Part shown: piece by piece, positions 6,670 through 15,951 of the stretch
Position numbering within the stretch: position 1 is the stretch's first letter
Layout of the letters: the number at the start of each line of letters is the position of its first letter
Assembly (NCBI RefSeq): GCF_003574835.2
Contig: NZ_CP063196.1
Location: 1,922,001 to 1,986,000 of the forward strand
Direction of reading: 5' to 3'
DNA length: 64,000 bases
From: Thermobifida halotolerans
GTDB taxonomy: Bacteria > Actinomycetota > Actinomycetes > Streptosporangiales > Streptosporangiaceae
Translations under genes and position numbers: made by a program
The notes under the pieces: model-generated
The model's input: the letters and a program-made list of their open reading frames with translations, nothing else
What the model was told of the DNA's origin: nothing
Databases searched by the model: none

Positions 6670-9315
6670 TCACCGTCCGCGTCCGGCGGCCTGCGCCGGG
6701 ACCTCGTCGGCGTCGGCGGGAGGGTGCGGTACGCGGAAACCGTGCCGTCCGCCGGCGACCTCCACGGGCGGTGTCCCCGGCAGGTCGACGACCGCCGTGG
6801 TTCCCGTGGGGACGGTGACGTCGACGAGCAGTTCACCGCCTCTCCGCCGCCAGCGGACCTCGGCCCGGCCGTAGGGCGTCAGGTGGCTCGCCCCGGCGTG
6901 TTCGAGTCCGCCTCCCGGCCTCGGGGCGACGCGCAGCCTCCGGTAGCCGGGCGCGTCGGGGGCCAGGCCCGCGACGGTGCGGTGCAGCCAGTCGGCGACG
7001 GCGCCCAGGGCGTAGTGGTTGAAGGAGGTCATCTCGCCGGGGTTGACCCGTCCGTCGGGCAGCAGGCTGTCCCAGCGCTCCCAGACGGTGGTGGCGCCCT
7101 GGAGCACCGCGTAGAGCCAGGAGGGGCACTCGCGTTGCAGCAGCAGCCGGTAGGCGGTGGCCAGGTGGCCGTTCGCGGCGAGGACGTCGCAGACCAGTGG
7201 GGTTCCGGCGAACCCGGTGGCGATGCGGTGCCCCTCCTCCGCGACGAGCTCGGCCAGCCGGTCGGCGGCGGCGCCGCGCGCGGCCGCTCCGGGGATCAGG
7301 TCGAAGTGGAGGGCCAGCGTGTAGGCGGTCTGGGTGTCGCTGGTGAGTCGGCCGCCGGGGCGTACGAAGGCGGCGCCGAAGGACGCGCGGGCGCGCTCGG
7401 CGAGCCCGGAGTAGCGTTCCTGGTCCCGGGTGCGGCCCAGGACGCGGGCGGTGTCGGCCATCGTCCGCGCGGACGCGGCGAAGTAGGCGGTGGCGACGAG
7501 GGTGGGATCGGTGCGCGCCTGGAAGGGGTCCTCGGGCGGGGCCGCGGGGTCCAGCCAGTCGCCGAGCTGCCGGTCGGCGCGCCAGACGCCGTCGGCGTCG
7601 AGGCGGCTCGCGACGAGGTCGACCCACGCGGTGGCGCTGGCGTACTGGTCGCGCAGCACCCGGTCGTCACCGAAGCGCTGGTAGAGCGTCCAGGGCAGCA
7701 GCACCGCGACGTCCCCCCAGACGGCGGCGGGCCAGGCGGGCGTCCAGGTCGGCGCGTCGATGGTGGGGACGACGAAGGGAACGGTGCCGTCGGGGTACTG
7801 TTCGACGGCCAGGTCGGCGAGCCAGGAGGCGAGCATGCCGGAGCAGTCGTAGAGGAAGGACGCCGTCGGCGCGAACACCTGGATGTCGCCGGTCCAGCCC
7901 AGTCGTTCGTCGCGCTGGGGGCAGTCGGTGGGGATGTCGACGAAGTTGCCCCGCATGCTCCACACGACGTTGTCGTGGAGGCGCTGCAGCAGCGGGTCGG
8001 AGCAGGTGAAGGAGCCGGTGGGGCGCAGGTCGGTGTGGAGGACGCGGGCCACGACCGCGCCGTCGGTCCACTCCCCCGGCCAGCCGGTGACCTCGGCGTA
8101 GCGGAAGCCGTGGTAGGTGAACCTGGGCTCCCACTCCTCGACCCCGTCGCCGGAGAGCACGTAGCGGTCGGTGGCGGCGGCGTGGCGCAGCGGCCGCGTG
8201 CACAGTTCGCCGTCCTGGAGCACCTCGGCGTGGCGCAGCGTGACCTCGGTTCCGGCCGGTCCGCTGACGCGCAGCCGCAGCCGTCCCACCAGGTTCTGGC
8301 CGAAGTCCACGATGCGCCGCCCCGAGGGGGAGGTCCAGGTGGCGACCGGCGCGACCTCCTCCACGCAGCGCACCGGCGGGGAGAGGGGGGCCACCAGGGT
8401 GGCGCGGTCGCGTTCCACCGTGCGGACGCCGCTCCAGTGGGAGTCGTCGAAGTCGGGCAGGGACCAGCCGGGCGTCTCCAGTCGGGCGTCGTGGTGCTCG
8501 CCGTCGTAGAGGCCGGAGAAGAGGATCGGCGAGGGGGCGGCCTTCCAGTTCTCGTCGGTGCCGAAGCGGACGACGCTGCCGTCGGCGCACTCCACCTCCA
8601 GTTGGGCGAGCAGTCCGGTGCGGTCGCCGTAGACGGCGCGGCTGCCGCCGTGGAAGCCCAGTCGGCCGCGGTACCAGCCCTCCGCGAGCCAGACCCCCAG
8701 CGCGTTGCGGCCGGGGCGCAGCAGGCGGGTGACGTCGTGGGTGCGGTAGCGCAGTCTTTGGTGGTAGCTGGTCCAGCCGGGGTCGAGTTCCTCGTCGCCC
8801 ACCCGGACTCCGTTGAGTTCGGCCTGGTAGAGGCCGTGGGCGGTGATGTAGAGCCGGGCCGAGCGCGCCGGGGCGGGCAGTTCGAGGACGCCGCGCAGCA
8901 GGACGGGCCGCTCGTCGTCGCCGAGGCCGTCCGCGGGGGTCACCATCCGGGCGGACCAGTCGTCGGGGCGCAGCAGCCCGGTCTCCAGGTCGAGGGGCGG
9001 GCTCCACGGGGACGGCCCGTCCGCCCCGCCGCCCCACACCCGCACCCGCACCGTCCGGCGCTCCCGCGAGCCCAGGGGGGCGGTCGGCCAGGGCACCAGC
9101 ACCGACTCGGCGCCGGGGACGCGTCCGCTGCGCCGCGTCTCGCCGCCACCGCCGATCTCGATCTCGTAGGCGTCCTGGGTCCAACCGGGGGGAGCGCTGC
9201 GCACCGTCCACGACAGTCGGGGCGCGGCCTCGCCTATGCCGAGCGCGACGCGGTGGTGTTCGGCGGTCGGCGCTTCGAGGGACACGCCGGAGGGGACGCT
9301 GTGCTGCTGGGGCAC
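6670..9315 (-). CDS. GH78 alpha-L-rhamnosidase
   Basis: A protein of 881 aa. The GTG at 9315 has GAGGAGA upstream. N-terminal beta-sandwich domains come first (about residues 1-390, including LYITAHGLYQAELNGVRVGDEELDPGW). An (alpha/alpha)6 barrel follows, with CPQRDERLGWTGD near residues 463-476, the hallmark of GH78. A C-terminal beta domain has SFNHYALGAVADWL upstream. No signal peptide is visible, so it probably acts in the cytoplasm on imported rhamnosides. It hydrolyses terminal alpha-L-rhamnose. It is divergent from the sugar ABC importer and followed by the LacI gene, so uptake, hydrolysis and control sit together. Confidence 0.93.
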   Translation of the reverse strand: MPQQHSVPSGVSLEAPTAEHHRVALGIGEAAPRLSWTVRSAPPGWTQDAYEIEIGGGGETRRSGRVPGAESVLVPWPTAPLGSRERRTVRVRVWGGGADGPSPWSPPLDLETGLLRPDDWSARMVTPADGLGDDERPVLLRGVLELPAPARSARLYITAHGLYQAELNGVRVGDEELDPGWTSYHQRLRYRTHDVTRLLRPGRNALGVWLAEGWYRGRLGFHGGSRAVYGDRTGLLAQLEVECADGSVVRFGTDENWKAAPSPILFSGLYDGEHHDARLETPGWSLPDFDDSHWSGVRTVERDRATLVAPLSPPVRCVEEVAPVATWTSPSGRRIVDFGQNLVGRLRLRVSGPAGTEVTLRHAEVLQDGELCTRPLRHAAATDRYVLSGDGVEEWEPRFTYHGFRYAEVTGWPGEWTDGAVVARVLHTDLRPTGSFTCSDPLLQRLHDNVVWSMRGNFVDIPTDCPQRDERLGWTGDIQVFAPTASFLYDCSGMLASWLADLAVEQYPDGTVPFVVPTIDAPTWTPAWPAAVWGDVAVLLPWTLYQRFGDDRVLRDQYASATAWVDLVASRLDADGVWRADRQLGDWLDPAAPPEDPFQARTDPTLVATAYFAASARTMADTARVLGRTRDQERYSGLAERARASFGAAFVRPGGRLTSDTQTAYTLALHFDLIPGAAARGAAADRLAELVAEEGHRIATGFAGTPLVCDVLAANGHLATAYRLLLQRECPSWLYAVLQGATTVWERWDSLLPDGRVNPGEMTSFNHYALGAVADWLHRTVAGLAPDAPGYRRLRVAPRPGGGLEHAGASHLTPYGRAEVRWRRRGGELLVDVTVPTGTTAVVDLPGTPPVEVAGGRHGFRVPHPPADADEVPAQAAGRGR

Positions 9316-9385
9316 CGGGTTCTCCTCGTCTGGGGGCCGGTGCTGGTCCGGTGGGGATGCGGACCAGCACCGGGAAACAGGTTAC

Positions 9386-9399
9386 TTGAAACGGTTAAA
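9386..9399. promoter_or_regulatory. LacI-type operator-like site 1 (TTGAAACGGTTAAA)
   Basis: It lies 70 bp upstream of the GH78 start, in an AT-rich patch of the divergent region. The core TTGAAACGGTT also occurs at site 2 (9667-9680, opposite strand), and a perfect-palindrome version occurs at 50309-50322. It resembles LacI/CcpA-class operators with a central CG. Confidence 0.6.
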
Positions 9400-9624
9400 T
9401 CAGAAGAATCAAGATGCAACGGTAGGAACCAGAAACGGCTCCGTCAAGATCGACGTCAGAGCGCCGTCCCCTCGGAAGCACTCCCGGCCGCGCGCACCCC
9501 GGAGAAAATCTCCAGTACAGAGCGGATATATCCGCTCTTCTCGACGTTTCCGCGCACCGCCCCCACCCCGCCGCGCACCTGCGGCCGCCGAGGGGCCGAA
9601 TGTGATCCCTTCCACGCACCGGGG

Positions 9625-9654
9625 TTGACTCGGTTACGTACCAGGGTCTAACTT
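9625..9654 (+). promoter_or_regulatory. Candidate promoter of the ABC importer operon
   Basis: TTGACT (9625-9630) and TAACTT (9649-9654) are separated by 18 bp. The predicted start would fall near 9661, so operator-like site 2 (9667-9680) covers the start of the transcript, the classical position for a repressor block. Confidence 0.5.
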
Positions 9655-9666
9655 CACCCCATCGCA

Positions 9667-9680
9667 TGAACCGTTTCAAA
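9667..9680. promoter_or_regulatory. LacI-type operator-like site 2 (TGAACCGTTTCAAA)
   Basis: This is a near-palindrome (GAACCGTTTC, one mismatch) just downstream of the candidate ABC promoter and about 90 bp before the first permease gene. On the opposite strand it shares TTGAAACGGTT with site 1. Confidence 0.65.
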
Positions 9681-9771
9681 CCAGTTAAACCCGGAAGAGC
9701 CGCGCACCGCACCGGGCGCCCCGCCACCTGACGGCGCTTTCCGGGCACGATCAGACGGAGGACCATCCGAC

Positions 9772-10743
9772 ATGGCCTCACCAGCCCCACCGGCCGCGTC
9801 CGTGAAGACGGGCGGGCCCCCACCGCGGCCCCGAACCCCCGGTCCGCGACCCCGGCCGCACCGCGCGCTGCGCACCGGGGTGTCGGTCCCGTGGTGGTTC
9901 ACCCTTCCGGCACTCGCCTTCTTCGGCTTCGCCGTCCTCGTGCCGAGCGCCCGAGGCGCCCTGTACGCCTTCACCGACTGGAACGGCATCTCCGCCGACT
10001 ACGCGTTCGTCGGCCTCGACCGGTTCCGCGAACTCCTCGGAGACGAGAAGGCCCGCGACGCCCTCGGCAACACCCTGCTCGTCGCCGTGGCGGTCACCCT
10101 GGTGCAGAACGCCGTGGGCCTGCTGCTGGCGCTCGGGGTCAACAGCAGGATCAAGTCGCGCAACGTGCTGCGCGTCTTCTTCTTCGCCCCGGCCGTCATC
10201 ACCCCGGTGGTCACCGCCTACCTGTGGAAGTACCTCTACTCCCCCGAGGGGGCGATCAACGCGGCCTTCGAGGCCGTCGGCCTGGGCGCGCTGCGCCAGG
10301 ACTGGCTCGGCGACCCCGACATCGCCCTGTGGTCGGTCGTCGCCGTCATCGTCTGGCAGTTCGCCGGCTACTCGATGGTGATCTTCCTGGCCGGACTCCA
10401 GTCCATCCCCCGGGAGATCCACGAGGCCGCCGATGTCGACGGGGCGGGGGCGGTCCGCCGGTTCTGGTACGTCGTGCGCCCGATGCTCGCCCCGGCCACG
10501 ACCATCAACCTGATGCTGTCGATGATCGGCGGCCTGAAGCTGTTCGACCAGGTCTGGGTGATGACCCAGGGCGGCCCCGGCAGGGCCACCGACACCCTGT
10601 CGACGGTCATCTACCGCGAGGCGTTCCAGTTCAACGAGTACGCCTACAGCACGGCGATGGCCGTGGTGCTGACCCTGTTCGTGATCGTCATCAGCGGTTT
10701 CCAGTACGGCTACCTCAGCCGCCAGGAGAGGAGGGCGTCGTGA
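9772..10743 (+). CDS. Carbohydrate ABC transporter permease 1 (MalF-type)
   Basis: A protein of 323 aa. A proline/arginine-rich cytoplasmic N-terminus (about 40 aa) is followed by six predicted membrane helices. The EAA loop, EIHEAADVDGAGAVRRFWYVVRP, binds the ATPase. The gene ends in GTGA, overlapping the next permease start, so the two are translationally coupled. It is the first gene of a permease-permease-binding-protein set. No ATPase gene is present; in actinomycetes such importers commonly share the MsiK ATPase encoded elsewhere. The substrate is probably a rhamnosyl sugar, judged from the neighbouring GH78 gene and shared operators. Confidence 0.92.
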   Translation: MASPAPPAASVKTGGPPPRPRTPGPRPRPHRALRTGVSVPWWFTLPALAFFGFAVLVPSARGALYAFTDWNGISADYAFVGLDRFRELLGDEKARDALGNTLLVAVAVTLVQNAVGLLLALGVNSRIKSRNVLRVFFFAPAVITPVVTAYLWKYLYSPEGAINAAFEAVGLGALRQDWLGDPDIALWSVVAVIVWQFAGYSMVIFLAGLQSIPREIHEAADVDGAGAVRRFWYVVRPMLAPATTINLMLSMIGGLKLFDQVWVMTQGGPGRATDTLSTVIYREAFQFNEYAYSTAMAVVLTLFVIVISGFQYGYLSRQERRAS

Positions 10744-11561
10744 AGCGCTACACCTGGAGGACCGCGCTGCTGGAGGCGGTCATGATCGGCGCCGGTCTGC
10801 TGTTCGCCTTCCCCGTCTACGTACTGGTCGTCCTCGCGCTGCGTTCCGAGGACTCCACCGCCTCGCCCCTGGCCCCGCCGACCGAGCCGACCCTGGCGAA
10901 CTTCGGCGACGCCTGGCGCGAGGCGGGGCTGGGCGCCGCGACGCTCTACAGCGCGCTGGTGACCGTCTCCAGCGTGACGCTGCTGGTGGTGCTGTCGGCC
11001 CTGGCCGCCTACCCGATCGCGCGCTCGACCCGGCACTGGTCCCGGGGCGTGTTCGCGCTGTTCATGCTGGGCCTGCTGCTGCCGTTCCAACTCGCCCTCA
11101 TCCCGCTGTACCAGACGATGCGCGACCTGGGCCTGCTCGGCAACCCGCTCGCCCTGACCATCTTCTACACCGGGGTGCAGATGCCGTTCTCGGTGTTCCT
11201 CTACACCGGGTTCCTGCGCACCCTCGACCGCGGCTACGAGGAGGCCGCGCTGATGGACGGCTGCGGGCCGGTGCGCGCGTTCGTCCGGGTCGTCTTCCCG
11301 CTGCTGCGGCCGATCACCGGGACCGTGGTCATCCTCAACGTCATCTTCGTCTGGAACGACTTCCTCACCCCGCTGCTGTACCTGAGCGGCACCGGCCAGC
11401 AGACCATCCCCGTGGCCCTGTTCGGCTTCGTCGGCCAGTACGTCTCGCAGTGGCCGCTCGTCTTCGCCGGGCTGATCATCGGTTCGGCTCCGGTGCTCAT
11501 CGCCTACTTCGCCATGCAGAAACGCATCATCCAGGGCTTCGCCGGAGGACTGAAGGGCTGA
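10740..11561 (+). CDS. Carbohydrate ABC transporter permease 2 (MalG-type)
   Basis: A protein of 273 aa, starting at the GTG that overlaps the stop of the upstream permease by 4 bases. There are six predicted membrane helices. The EAA motif is YEEAALMDGCGPVRAFVRVVFP, followed by NVIFVWNDFLTPLLYL, typical of MalG/LacG partners. It forms the heterodimeric channel with the preceding gene. Confidence 0.93.
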   Translation: MKRYTWRTALLEAVMIGAGLLFAFPVYVLVVLALRSEDSTASPLAPPTEPTLANFGDAWREAGLGAATLYSALVTVSSVTLLVVLSALAAYPIARSTRHWSRGVFALFMLGLLLPFQLALIPLYQTMRDLGLLGNPLALTIFYTGVQMPFSVFLYTGFLRTLDRGYEEAALMDGCGPVRAFVRVVFPLLRPITGTVVILNVIFVWNDFLTPLLYLSGTGQQTIPVALFGFVGQYVSQWPLVFAGLIIGSAPVLIAYFAMQKRIIQGFAGGLKG

Positions 11562-11609
11562 CCCCGTCCCCGGCCCCGCCGCATCCCCTTCCCCGTATTG
11601 GAGAACCCG

Positions 11610-12860
11610 ATGAGAAAGCCCAGATCCCTGGCCGCGCTGGCGGCGCTGGTGGGCGTCGCCGCGCTGACCTCCTGCGGAACCGAGGAGGCCGCCGCCGACG
11701 GCATCACCGTGGCCGCCAACTCCACCGACCGCGTGCCGATGGACGCCGTCATCGAGGCGTTCCGGGAGCAGCACCCCGACATCGAGGTGACGGTCACCTA
11801 CGCCGACACCGACCAGTTGCAGAGCACCCTGCGCACGCAGTTGTCCTCCGGGACCGCCCCCGACGTCTTCACGGTCTGGCCCGGCAACGGCAACCCCGGA
11901 GCCCTGCACGTGCTCGCCCCCGAGGGCTACCTCGTCTCCCTCGACGACACCGAGTTCGCGGACAAGATCTCCGAGGGGGACAAACCCGTCACGCAGTTCG
12001 AGGGCACCACCTACGTCGTCCCCGTCACCTTCAGCGGCATCGGAGCCATCTACCGCAAGGACCTTCTCGCCGACCTCGGGGCCGAGGAGCCCGCCACCTG
12101 GAGCGAGATGCTCGACCTGTGCGCGACCGCGCAGGACAACGACATGGCCCTGTTCGCCCTGGGCAACCAGACCCCGTGGGTCACCCAACTGGTCACCTAC
12201 GCGCTGGTGGCGACCACCGTCTACGCCGACACTCCCGACTTCGACGAGCGGATGGCGGCGGGCGAGACCAGCTTCTCCGACTCCGAATGGAAGACGGCGA
12301 TGGAGAAGTACCTGGAGATGGACGAGGCCGGATGCTTCACCGACAACCCGCTGGGCACCAGTTATGAGGCGTCGATCAGCGCCGTGGCGCAGGGGCGGGC
12401 GGTCGGCCTGGTCCAGGTCGCCACCACCCTGTCCCAGGTGCGCAAGGAGGCCGGGGACGTCGAGCTGGGCCTGTTCGCCCTGCCCGCCACCGACGACCCC
12501 GAGCAGACGCGGATGCCCGCCTCGGTCTCCGCCGCCTACGGCGTCAACGCCGAGAGCACCAACCTCGGCGACGCACGCGCCTTCGCCGAGTTCCTCGGCT
12601 CCGTCGAGGGACAGGCGATCTACGCCGCCGAGGGCGGCACCCTGCCCGCGCTGCCCGACGACAGCCACGAGATCGACCCCGCGCTGTCGGTGCTCGTCGA
12701 CCACCAGGCGCAGGACCGCACCGTTCCCTTCATGGACCAGCTCTGGCCCAACCCGCGCGTCCAGCAGATCCACTTCACGGTCGTGCAGGAGTTGTTCTCC
12801 GGCGCCGCCTCCGTGGAGGACGCCCTGACCGAGATGGACGCCGCCTACACCAGCAACTGA
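11610..12860 (+). CDS. Sugar ABC transporter substrate-binding lipoprotein
   Basis: A protein of 416 aa. The ATG at 11610 has TTGGAGAACC upstream. The signal peptide ends in a lipobox, LTSC, around residues 23-26, so the mature protein should be anchored outside the membrane by a lipidated Cys. The rest is a cluster-B (family 1) solute-binding fold with VTYADTDQLQSTLRTQL, GTAPDVFTVWPGNGN and later VSAAYGVNAES. It follows the permeases by 48 bp in one operon and is followed by a strong hairpin. Ligand specificity cannot be read from sequence; context suggests a rhamnose-containing oligosaccharide or glycoside. Confidence 0.92.
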   Translation: MRKPRSLAALAALVGVAALTSCGTEEAAADGITVAANSTDRVPMDAVIEAFREQHPDIEVTVTYADTDQLQSTLRTQLSSGTAPDVFTVWPGNGNPGALHVLAPEGYLVSLDDTEFADKISEGDKPVTQFEGTTYVVPVTFSGIGAIYRKDLLADLGAEEPATWSEMLDLCATAQDNDMALFALGNQTPWVTQLVTYALVATTVYADTPDFDERMAAGETSFSDSEWKTAMEKYLEMDEAGCFTDNPLGTSYEASISAVAQGRAVGLVQVATTLSQVRKEAGDVELGLFALPATDDPEQTRMPASVSAAYGVNAESTNLGDARAFAEFLGSVEGQAIYAAEGGTLPALPDDSHEIDPALSVLVDHQAQDRTVPFMDQLWPNPRVQQIHFTVVQELFSGAASVEDALTEMDAAYTSN

Positions 12861-12874
12861 TCCCTCTCCCCCCG

Positions 12875-12926
12875 GCCGCGTCCGGCCCCGCCCCCTCCCC
12901 TCTCCCGGGGCGGGGCCGGACGCGGC
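12875..12926 (+). terminator. Strong GC hairpin after the ABC operon
   Basis: A perfect 20-bp inverted repeat (12875-12894 with 12907-12926) with a 12-base C/T-rich loop stands between the binding protein and GH3 genes. There is no U tract. It may end the ABC transcript or dampen read-through into the GH3 gene. Confidence 0.7.
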
Positions 12927-12966
12927 GCCCCCCCACTCGCTCCCCCCACACTTCGGAGCCTTCACC

Positions 12967-15465
12967 ATGGAACGACGTGCCTTCCTCACCGCCGCCGCCC
13001 TCTCCGCGCTGGCCGCGTCCGTGCCGCTGCGCCCCTCCGCCGCCCTCGCCGACTCCCCGCCCTGGACGGACACCGCCCTGAGCGCGGCCGAGCGCGCCGA
13101 CGCGCTGCTGGCCGCCATGACCCCCGACCAGAAGACCGCGCTGATCTGCTGCGACTTCGACGCCGTGGCGGACCTGGGCGTGCCCCGCCCGGCCTTCGCC
13201 GACGCCTCGGCCGGAGTGCGCGGCGAGACGGGGGTGACCGCCTTCCCGGTCCCCCTCGCCCAGGCCGCCACCTTCTCCCCCGACCTGCTTCGTCAGCTCG
13301 GCTCCGCCATCGCCGCCGAGGTCCGCGGCAAGGCCTTCAACTCCGTTCTCGGCCCGACCGTCGACCTGGCCCGCACCTGGCGGGCGGGACGCGCCGCCGA
13401 AGGCATGGGCGAGGACCCCCTGCTGGCCGGAGTCCTCGGGGCCGAGGTGGCCCTGGGCATGCGCGAACAGCACGTCACCACCACGGTCAAGCACTTCTCC
13501 GCCTACACCCAGGAGGCCGACCGGACGACGGTCGACGTCCGCATCTCGGCCAGGGGCCTGCACGAGACCTACCACGCGCCGTTCCGCACGATCGTCGAAG
13601 TGCTCCCCGACACGTCGGTGATGACCTCCTATCCGCGGATCAACGGCGTCTACGCTCCCCAGAACCCCGACCTGATCGACGACCTGAAGGGCGACATCGG
13701 CCTAGAGGGCTACGTCGTCCCCGACTTCATGTCCGGCGACGACCAGATCGCCGCCGCCCGGGCGGGCGTGGACCTGGCCGGGCTGGGCCCCGACGCGGTG
13801 TGGATCAGCCCGTCGGTCCTCGCCGGGAGCGTCCCCGCCGACCGCATCGACGACGCCGTGCGGCGCATCCTGGTCACCATGTTCGCCGGCGGGCTGTTCG
13901 ACCACCCCGTCCCCGAGGCGCCGCAGGCCGTCGTGAGCACCGCCGAGCACCGGCAACTCGCCCACGACCTCGCCGTCCACGGCACCGTCCTGCTCGCCAA
14001 CGACGGCGTCCTGCCGCTGGCCGCGTCCGTGGGCGGCATCGCGGTGATCGGTCCCGCCGACGAGGCGGCGGTCACCGGCATCGAGGGCTCCACCTGGGTG
14101 GAGCCGGGTGAGTGGACCACCCCGCTACAGGCGATCCGCGACCGCGCCGGAAGCGGGACCAGCGTCACCCACGCCCAGGGCACGCGCGGCGACGTTGCGC
14201 TCGACCCCGTCCCCGGCGACGCCCTGACCGACCCCGACGGCGCGCCCGGCCTGCGGGGAACCTACTACGCCGGCCCCGACCTGTCGGGCTCTCCGGTCGC
14301 CACCCGCACCTCCGCGACCCTCGACTTCGACTCAGCGCCCGTCTCCGGGCTTCCCGCGGTCTGGTCGGCCCGCTGGACGGGCACCCTGACGCCGCCGGCC
14401 ACCGGGCTGTGCCGGTTCTCGCTGCTGTTCACGGGACGCGCGAAGCTGGTCGTCGACGGACGGACCGTGGCCGAGGGCGTCCGCCCCAGCCAGGACTTCA
14501 TGTTCGGCCCCCACACCTACCCCCTGCAGGGAACGGTCGAGCTGACCGAGGGCCGCGGCGTGGACGTGACCGTGGAGTACACCAACGAGGGCTCCTTCCT
14601 CGGCGCCGTGGGCCTGCACCTGGGCTGGCAGCCCGTCTCGGTGATCGACGGGGCGGTCGAGGCGGCCCGCGACGCCGACGTGGCCGTCGTCATGGTCAAC
14701 CGGGTGGCCGGGGAGAACATGGACCACACCTCCCTCGCCCTCCCCGGCGACCAGGACGCCCTGATCAGCGCGGTCGCCGCCGTCAACAGCAGCACCGTGG
14801 TCGTGCTCAACACCGACGGCCCGGTCCTCATGCCGTGGCTGGACGACGTCGCCGCGGTGGTGCAGACCTGGTACGGAGGGCGGGGCATGGGCACCGCCCT
14901 CGCCTCGGTCCTGTTCGGCGACGCCGATCCGGCCGGGCGGCTTCCCGTCACCTTCCCCGCGGACGAGTCGCAGGGGCCGGGCTCCACTCCGCAGACCTAC
15001 CCCGGGGTGGACGGCAGGGTCGACCACTCCGAAGGGTCCGACATCGGCTACCGCTTCTACCAGCGCAACGGGCAGCAGCCGCTGTTCTGCTTCGGGCACG
15101 GCCTGTCCTACACCACCTTCGCGCTCGACGGCCTGGGCGTACGCCACGACCAGGAGGCCGGGGAGCTGGTGGCCGAGGTGAACGTGCGCAACACCGGAGC
15201 GCGCGCCGGACACGAGGTCGTGCAGCTCTACGTCGGCCTGCCGGAATCGGCCGACGCCGCGCCCAAGCAGCTCAAGGCGTTCCGCAAGGTCCGGCTGGAT
15301 CCCGGCGAGCTGCGGCGGGTGGAGCTGCGGGTGGCTCTCGACGAGCTGAGGGTGTGGGACGAGACGGCGGGAAGGTGGCGGTTCGTCGACGGCCTCTACC
15401 AGGTGCACGCGGGCCGCTCCTCGACCGACACCCCGCTGCACCGCACCATCCACCTCAACCGCTGA
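12967..15465 (+). CDS. Secreted GH3 beta-glycosidase with PA14 insertion
   Basis: A protein of 832 aa. The N-terminus ERRAFLTAAALSALAASVP, ending at ALA around residue 28, is a twin-arginine-like signal, so the enzyme is probably exported folded. The GH3 N-domain carries VVPDFMSGDD; D253 is the expected nucleophile (most relatives have SDW). The GH3 C-domain is split by a PA14-like module at about residues 430-560 (LRGTYYAGPDLSGSP). A fibronectin III-like domain ends the protein (HEVVQLYVGLPES). It likely removes beta-linked sugars exposed on plant glycosides and works with the adjacent importer and rhamnosidase. Beta-glucosidase is the usual activity, but beta-xylosidase or others are possible. 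Confidence 0.9.
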   Translation: MERRAFLTAAALSALAASVPLRPSAALADSPPWTDTALSAAERADALLAAMTPDQKTALICCDFDAVADLGVPRPAFADASAGVRGETGVTAFPVPLAQAATFSPDLLRQLGSAIAAEVRGKAFNSVLGPTVDLARTWRAGRAAEGMGEDPLLAGVLGAEVALGMREQHVTTTVKHFSAYTQEADRTTVDVRISARGLHETYHAPFRTIVEVLPDTSVMTSYPRINGVYAPQNPDLIDDLKGDIGLEGYVVPDFMSGDDQIAAARAGVDLAGLGPDAVWISPSVLAGSVPADRIDDAVRRILVTMFAGGLFDHPVPEAPQAVVSTAEHRQLAHDLAVHGTVLLANDGVLPLAASVGGIAVIGPADEAAVTGIEGSTWVEPGEWTTPLQAIRDRAGSGTSVTHAQGTRGDVALDPVPGDALTDPDGAPGLRGTYYAGPDLSGSPVATRTSATLDFDSAPVSGLPAVWSARWTGTLTPPATGLCRFSLLFTGRAKLVVDGRTVAEGVRPSQDFMFGPHTYPLQGTVELTEGRGVDVTVEYTNEGSFLGAVGLHLGWQPVSVIDGAVEAARDADVAVVMVNRVAGENMDHTSLALPGDQDALISAVAAVNSSTVVVLNTDGPVLMPWLDDVAAVVQTWYGGRGMGTALASVLFGDADPAGRLPVTFPADESQGPGSTPQTYPGVDGRVDHSEGSDIGYRFYQRNGQQPLFCFGHGLSYTTFALDGLGVRHDQEAGELVAEVNVRNTGARAGHEVVQLYVGLPESADAAPKQLKAFRKVRLDPGELRRVELRVALDELRVWDETAGRWRFVDGLYQVHAGRSSTDTPLHRTIHLNR

Positions 15466-15478
15466 AAGCCCTCTCCCC

Positions 15479-15513
15479 GGCGGGTCCGGTTCTGTGCGGG
15501 GGCCGGACCCGCC
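15479..15513 (+). terminator. Hairpin terminator after GH3 gene
   Basis: An 11-bp perfect stem (15479-15489 with 15503-15513) begins 13 bases after the stop codon. There is no U tract, as usual at this GC content. Confidence 0.7.
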
Positions 15514-15692
15514 GCCCGGGGACGGGGTGCGGACCCGTCCCCGGGCCTCTTCCACCGGGGCGCCGTCGGGGATCCGGTGTCTCCGGGACGCGCGGGAATT
15601 CCGGCAGCGGTCCGACCGCGCCCGCGAAGTCGTCGGACCAGCCGTGCAGCAGCCCGGCGGCGCGGCGTCCGGCCGCGTGTGCGGACCGTCGG

Positions 15693-15815
15693 GACCTGGT
15701 CGCGCGGCACCCGGGTGTTCGAGCGCAGAGGCGGCGCGTGGGCGACGGCGCACCAGCACCTGTCCTACCCGTACGATCCGGACACCGGCGAGACGCGGGC
15801 CGACCTGCGGCCCCG
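15693..15815 (+). pseudogene. Orphan copy of the 3' end of the double-SnoaL gene
   Basis: This segment is nearly identical to 22566-22687, the last 40 codons of the SnoaL-like gene at 21853-22689. It has a 49-base identical run, then a few substitutions, then a 42-base identical run. The frame still reads TWSRGTRVFERRGGAW and HQHLSYPYDPDTGE, but the stop codon is lost and nothing upstream matches the rest of the gene. It is a remnant of a second copy lying 6.9 kb from the intact gene, in the same orientation. Confidence 0.85.
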
Positions 15816-15951
15816 GCCCCGCCCGCCGGGACGGCCGCATTGCGGGACCAGGGGGCGACGAACCGGACCGGTAGGCAAGAACGACCGACTGGGCCCGGTC
15901 CCGCGCCGGGAGTCTGACCGTGGCCCGGTACAGGGCCGCGCGGCCGTACTT

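Noticed and set aside
6724-9651. 975-codon open frame on the plus strand opposite GH78
   Set aside because: It is the antisense shadow of the rhamnosidase: Gly/Val/Gln-rich, no recognisable domain, no ribosome site. GC-rich third positions keep the opposite strand open.
10710-13271. 853-codon minus-strand frame opposite the ABC operon
   Set aside because: It crosses three clearly coding plus-strand genes and a terminator, with low-complexity composition and no motif.
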